Below, one piece after another: positions 33,401-39,400 of a DNA stretch of 56,852 nucleotides; positions within the stretch are counted from its first letter, which is position 1; each line of letters begins with the position of its first letter. The notes under the pieces were generated by a model. It was not told the origin of the DNA, did not search any database, and saw only the letters and a list, made by a program, of their open reading frames with translations. The translations under genes and the position numbers were made by a program. The stretch is from JBDTVS01 sp040007095 (GTDB taxonomy: Bacteria > Acidobacteriota > Vicinamibacteria > Vicinamibacterales > CAVVIG01), in contig JBDTVS010000074.1 in assembly GCA_040007095.1 (NCBI GenBank), positions 1 to 56,852 on the forward strand, given 5' to 3'.

Positions 33401-36400
33401 GGCACTGTCGTCCTCAAGCGGCTGGCGGATGCCGTGGCAGACGGCGACCGCGTCCTGGCCGTCGTCAAGGGCACGGCCATCAACAACGACGGGGCGTCGA
33501 AGGTCGGCTACACGGCGCCGAGCGTCGACGGTCAGGCGCGCGCGATCCGGGGGGCACTCCGTGCGGCGGGCGTCGATCCGGCGACCATCGGCTACGTCGA
33601 AGCGCACGGCACGGCAACCGCGATCGGCGATCCGATCGAGGTCGAGGCGCTCGCGCGAGTGTTTGGACGTTCGCCTGGAGGCTCGATCGGCCTCGGATCG
33701 GTGAAGACCAACGTCGGCCACCTTGACGCGGCCGCCGGCGTGGCCGGCCTCATCAAGACCGTTCAGGCACTCTTCCATCGGCGGATTCCGCCGAGCCTCC
33801 ACTTCGAACGCCCCAATCCGCGCATCGATTTCTCCGCCACACCGTTCTTCGTCGTCGATCGGCTGCGCGACTGGACGTCAGCATCCACCCCGCGCCGGGC
33901 AGGCGTAAGCAGCTTCGGCATCGGCGGTACCAACGCGCACGTCGTGCTCGAAGAAGCGCCGCCCGCCGCAGCCGTCGCAGCGGTGGACGAGCCGCAGCTG
34001 TACGTGCTGTCGGCACGAACGCCCGCAGCGCTCGACGAGGCGCGGTCGCGCCTCGCCGCACATCTCGACGCCCATCCGGATCTGCCGCATAGCGACATCG
34101 CCTGGACACTGCAGGTCGGCCGGCGCGCGTTTCCGGTGCGTACGGCGGTCGTCGCGCGCTCGCGCCGGGACGCGATCGACCGGATCCGCGCCGCTCCAGG
34201 ACCGACGGTCGAGAGGACACAGGGAAAGCCGCGATACGCGTTCATGTTCCCAGGCCAGGGATCGCAGTATCCGCGCATGGCGCACACTCTGGCTGCGCGG
34301 TACCCGACGTTCCGCGACGCGCTGTCCCGATGCGCCCTGGCGATGGCGCCCTCGCTCGACGTCGACCTGTTCGACCTTCTGAACGACGACGGCGACCGCG
34401 CCGCTGATCGTTTGCAGCAGACCCAGTACGCACAGCCGGCGCTGTTTGCCGTCGAGTACGCGCTGGCCTCGCTGCTTATGGAAGTCGGGATCAGGCCGGC
34501 GGCGTTGCTGGGCCACAGCCTCGGGGAGTTAGTCGCGGCGTGCCTCGCCGGCGTCTTCACGATCGAGGATACGGCGTCGCTCGTGGTCGAACGCGGACGA
34601 CTGATGAGCGCGGCGCCGCCGGGAGTCATGCTCGCCGTGCGGTTGCCCGAGGCAGAAGCGCGGACCCTGGTGAACGCAGACGTTTCTCTCGCCGCGATCA
34701 ATGGACCGAGTGGCTGCGTACTCGCAGGCGCCGTTGACGCAATCGACCGGCTCGAGCGGCAACTCGAGGCAAGCGGGGTCGCGTGTTCGCTGCTCCGAAC
34801 GTCGCACGCCTTCCACTCCCATCTCATGGACGGTATCGTCGATCGATTCAAAGATGCCGTGGCGGCGCGTCCGCGCTCCGCGCCGACGCTGCCATTGGTC
34901 TCGAATGTCACGGGACGGTGGCTCGATCCCGCCGACGCCGTCGATCCGGAGTACTGGGCGCGACAGCTGCGCGAGACGGTGCGCTTCGCCGACGGCGTGC
35001 AGACGCTGTCGTCCGCCGCCACGTGCTTCATCGAAGTAGGCCCGGGATCGACACTCGCGGCGCTGGCCCGGCAGACCGCCGAGGATGTCCCCGCCATCAC
35101 GACGCTTCCGGTGGCGGAGGCCGCCGACTCGGCCGACGAGGTTCTGCTGGCCGCGCTCGCGCGCCTGTGGACGGAAGGCCGCACACTCGACTGGCCGAAG
35201 CTGCACCCGCGCCATCAGCGACATCGCGTCGCGCTCCCGACCTATCCGTTCGAGCGGAAGCGCCACTGGATCGAGCCGGCCGAGGACGGCCCGGCGCGCC
35301 TGGTCCGACGCAGTGCGCCCGCGGTGCAGCTCTACGTGCCGTCGTGGCGGCGCTCAGCCGGCGCTCCCACGCCGGCTGTGTTTCCGACCCGGCGTCACTG
35401 GCTGGTGCTGGCCGACAGCGGCGGGCTGGGCGAGGCTGTCGCGCGGCGCCTCGAAGCCCTGGATCAGATCGTGACGGTGGTTCACCACGAGTCGATGCCG
35501 GACGACGTGCGTCCTGACGTCATCGTGGACTGCATCGCGGACTTCCGCTCGCTCGTCGCGCTCGGACGGCAGCTCGAGGCCCGCGCGGTCACTGCTCCCG
35601 TCCGGCTCGAGATCGTCTCGTCGAACCTCCACGACGTCCTTGGCACCGAGCCGATCGACCCTGCCTCGGCATTGCTGATCGGACCCCTGCTGGTGATTCC
35701 TCAGGAGAACCCGAACGTCCGGACCCGCAACATCGACGTGGCGCGCCAGCTGAACGATGACGTCGAGCCTGTCGCCGACGCCATCGTCGCCGAGCTGGCG
35801 ACGGAGATCGCGGATCAGATCGTCGCGTTGCGCTTGAACCACCGCTGGACGCGTCGCTACGACCCGGCGCCGGACGCACCCGACGAGGCAGGCGTTGAGG
35901 GCGACGGCGGCGGCGCCTTCATCGTCTTCGGCGGTCTCGGCCAGATCGGCCTCGTCGCCGCGCGGGCCCTCGTCGACGCCGGATGGACGCGGCTGGTCCT
36001 GGTCGGCCGACGCGCGCAGGAACGCGAGGCCGACGTGATCGAGCTCGAACGCGCTGGCGCCGACGTCGTCGTGATGAGCGGGGACATCGAGGATCCCACG
36101 TCAATCCGGTCGGTGTTCGCGCGCACCCGAGAGCGTTTCGGACGCGTCGGCGGCGTGGTGCACGCAGCCGGTCTGCGCGGCCCCGCTCTGGTCTGTCCGC
36201 TGGCGGAGATGGACGAGGCGCACATCGACGCCCAGTTTGGTGCGAAAGTCCGCGGTCTGGCCGCGCTCGCCGAGGTGGTCGACGAGGAACGGCCGGCGCT
36301 CGTGCTGGTCACGGCCTCGCTCTCGTCGACGCTCGGGGGACTGGGCTTCGGCGCGTACGCGGCCGCCAACGCGTTCATGGACGCGTTCGCAACGAGCCGC

Positions 36401-39400
36401 GCGCGCGGCGGCTCAACACGATGGGTCGCTGTCGACTGGGATGGCTGGCGGGTCGACGCAGCCCGCCCGGAGGAGTCAGAAGTCATCGACGCCGCACGCG
36501 GGCGTCAGGCGTTCCGCTCGTTGCTCCAACGTAACCTGGGCCCGCAAGTTCTCGCGGTCGCGTCCGCCCTCGAGGCGCGGCTGGTCCGCTGGACCAACCC
36601 CGGCATGTCGGCCGGGCCGCCCGAGCGGGAGCAACCGACGCCGGGGGGGACGAGCAACGTCGAACAGGTCGTCATCGACCTGTGGCAGGAACTCCTCGGG
36701 CACGGGGACATCGACGCCGACGATAACTTCTTCCATCGCGGCGGGGACTCGCTGCTCGCCACCCAGCTCGCCAGTCGGCTGCGTCGCAGGCTGGCAGTCG
36801 ACGTGCCGCTCCGGTTAATCTTCGAGCGGCCGACCGTGCGCGCGATAGCGGCGGCGCTGGGCGCGAGCGCGCCACGGCCTGCCGCCGACGCCATCGCCAT
36901 CGTGCCGCGCGCCCCGCTGCCCGAGTCGCCGCTGTCGTCGCAGCAGAAGCGTCTCTGGTTCCTCGCCAGGCTCGATCCGTCCAACCCGTCGTACACGATT
37001 CCCGGCGCGGTGCACGTGAGCGGACCGCTCGACCTCGATCTTCTGCGGCGGGCTTTCGACGGCCTGGTCTTACGCCACGAAGCGCTGCGCACCGTGTTCG
37101 TCGAGCGCGGCGGCGTGCCGGCGGCGGTCGTCGCCGATGCCAGGCCGACGTCGATCGAGGTCGAAGAGGTCGGCGGCACCGCGGCGTCGGTCCGGCATCG
37201 GGCCACTGCGATCATCGAGACGCCCTTTGATCTCGAACACGGGCCGCTCCTCCGGGTTGGGGTGCTGCGCAGGTCGCCGACCGACCACCTCGTCGTCCTC
37301 GCGGTACACCACATCGTGACAGACGCCTGGTCGATGGCGATCCTCGTTCGCGAGTTCGTCGAGCTGTACGGCGCCGCCGCGGACGGACGCCGACCATCGC
37401 TCGCCGACGTGACGCTGCACTACGCCGACTACGCCGCGTGGCAGGCGGCGTGGCGGCAGAGCGCCGATGCCGCGCGACAGCTGGACTTCTGGAACCGTAC
37501 GCTGGCCGCGCTGCCAGCGCTCGACCTGCCGACCGACCGCCCGCGCGGCGCCGCCCTCACTTATCGCGGGGCGGCGATTCGGCGAACGCTCCCGGCCCCC
37601 GTTGCCGTCGCGCTGCGCCGCCTCGGCCAGGAGTCGGGGACGACGGCCTTCATGACGCTCGTCGCCGCGTTCGCTGCGTTCCTGCATCGCTACACCGGAC
37701 AGGACGATCTCGCCATCGGCACTCCGTCGGCCGGGCGCACCCGTGCCGAGCTCGAGGGCCTCGTGGGCCTCTTCGTCAACGCGCTCGTGCTCCGCGCCGA
37801 CGTCGGCGGCACGCCGTCGTTCCGAACGCTCCTCGCGCGCGTCAAACGCTCGTGCCTCGACGCGTGGGCGAACCAGGACATGCCGTTCGAGGAGGTCGTG
37901 GAAACGGTGCAGCCTCGCCGGACGCCGAACCAGAACCCGCTGTTCCAGGTCATGTTCGTGCTCCAGAACGCGCCGCGGGCGCGACTGGAGATTCCCGGGC
38001 TGACCTTTGAGCCGGTCGAGCTCGAAACGACGAGCGCGAAGTTCGATCTGACCGTGTACGTCGTCGAAGACGAGCACAACGTGTCGATCACGCTCGAGTA
38101 CAACCGCGACCTGTTCGACGGGGCCACCGCGGAGCGGATGCTCAGGCATTACAGCCAGCTGCTCGTCGCGGCCCTCACCGAGCCCGATCGCCCGCTTGCA
38201 GCGCTGCCCATGCTGTCCGGCGAAGAGAGCGCGCGCGTGGTTGTCGAGTGGAATCGCACTCAAGCGGCCTACCCGCGCGATCGCACCGTGCACGAGCTGT
38301 TCCGCGAGGAGGCCGCGCGCAGGCCTCACGCGATCGCCGCGCAGTTCGGCGCCGACACGATGACCTACGGCGAGCTCGACGTGAGGTCGAATCAGCTCGC
38401 GCACCGCCTGCTCGGCATTGGCTGCAGCCGCGCGGTCGTCGGACTGGCCGTCGAACGCTCGTTCGAGATGCTCGTGTCGGTCGTCGGCATCCTGAAGGCG
38501 GGCGCGGCCTATCTGCCGCTCGATCGCTCGCACCCGCGCGAGCATCTCGCGCACCTGCTGTCCGACGCGGGCGCTCGCGCGATCGTGACAGACGAGGCGT
38601 ACGCGGCCTCCCTCGCGTCCCTTCTACCGGTCCTCGCGATCGACCGCTCGTGGCGCGCTATCGCGAGCGAGCCGCCAACGCCGCCACACGTGGTCGTCTG
38701 GCCCGACGACCTGGCCTACGTGTCGTTCACGTCGGGATCCACCGGCGTACCCAAAGGAGTGGCGGTGCCGCATCGGGCAGTCGTCCGGCTCGTGCGCGGC
38801 ACGACCTACGTGTCGCTCACGCCGGACGAGGTCGTCCTGCAGTTTGCACCGCTCGCTTTCGACGCGTCGACATTTGAAATCTGGGGGGCGCTCTTGAACG
38901 GCGCGAGGCTGGCGATCGTCCCCCCCGGCACACCCTCGCTCGCCGATCTGGCGCGCGGTCTGATGGAGGCGGGCGTGACGACGGCGTGGCTGACGGCGGG
39001 CCTGTTTCACCAGATGGTGGACCGCGAGATCGACGCGCTGGCCGGGCTGCGACAGCTCATCGCCGGCGGCGACGTGCTGTCGGTGGGGCACGTGCGCGCG
39101 CTCGTCGCCGGCGCGCCTCGGCTCCGGCTCGTCAACGGCTTCGGCCCGACCGAGACCACGACGTTCGCCTGCTGTCACCTGATCGCGGGAGACCAGGCGA
39201 TCGAACGGTCGGTGCCGATCGGACGGCCCGTTGCGAACACGTCCGCGTATGTGCTCGACGAGCGGCTCGCGCCGCTTCCCCCGGGCGTGCCGGGCGAGCT
39301 GTTCCTCGGTGGTGACGGCGTCGCCCGCGGCTACGTCGGCCGTTCCGATCTCACCGCCGAGCGCTTCCTGCCCGATCCGTTTGCGGCAGACGGCACCCGG

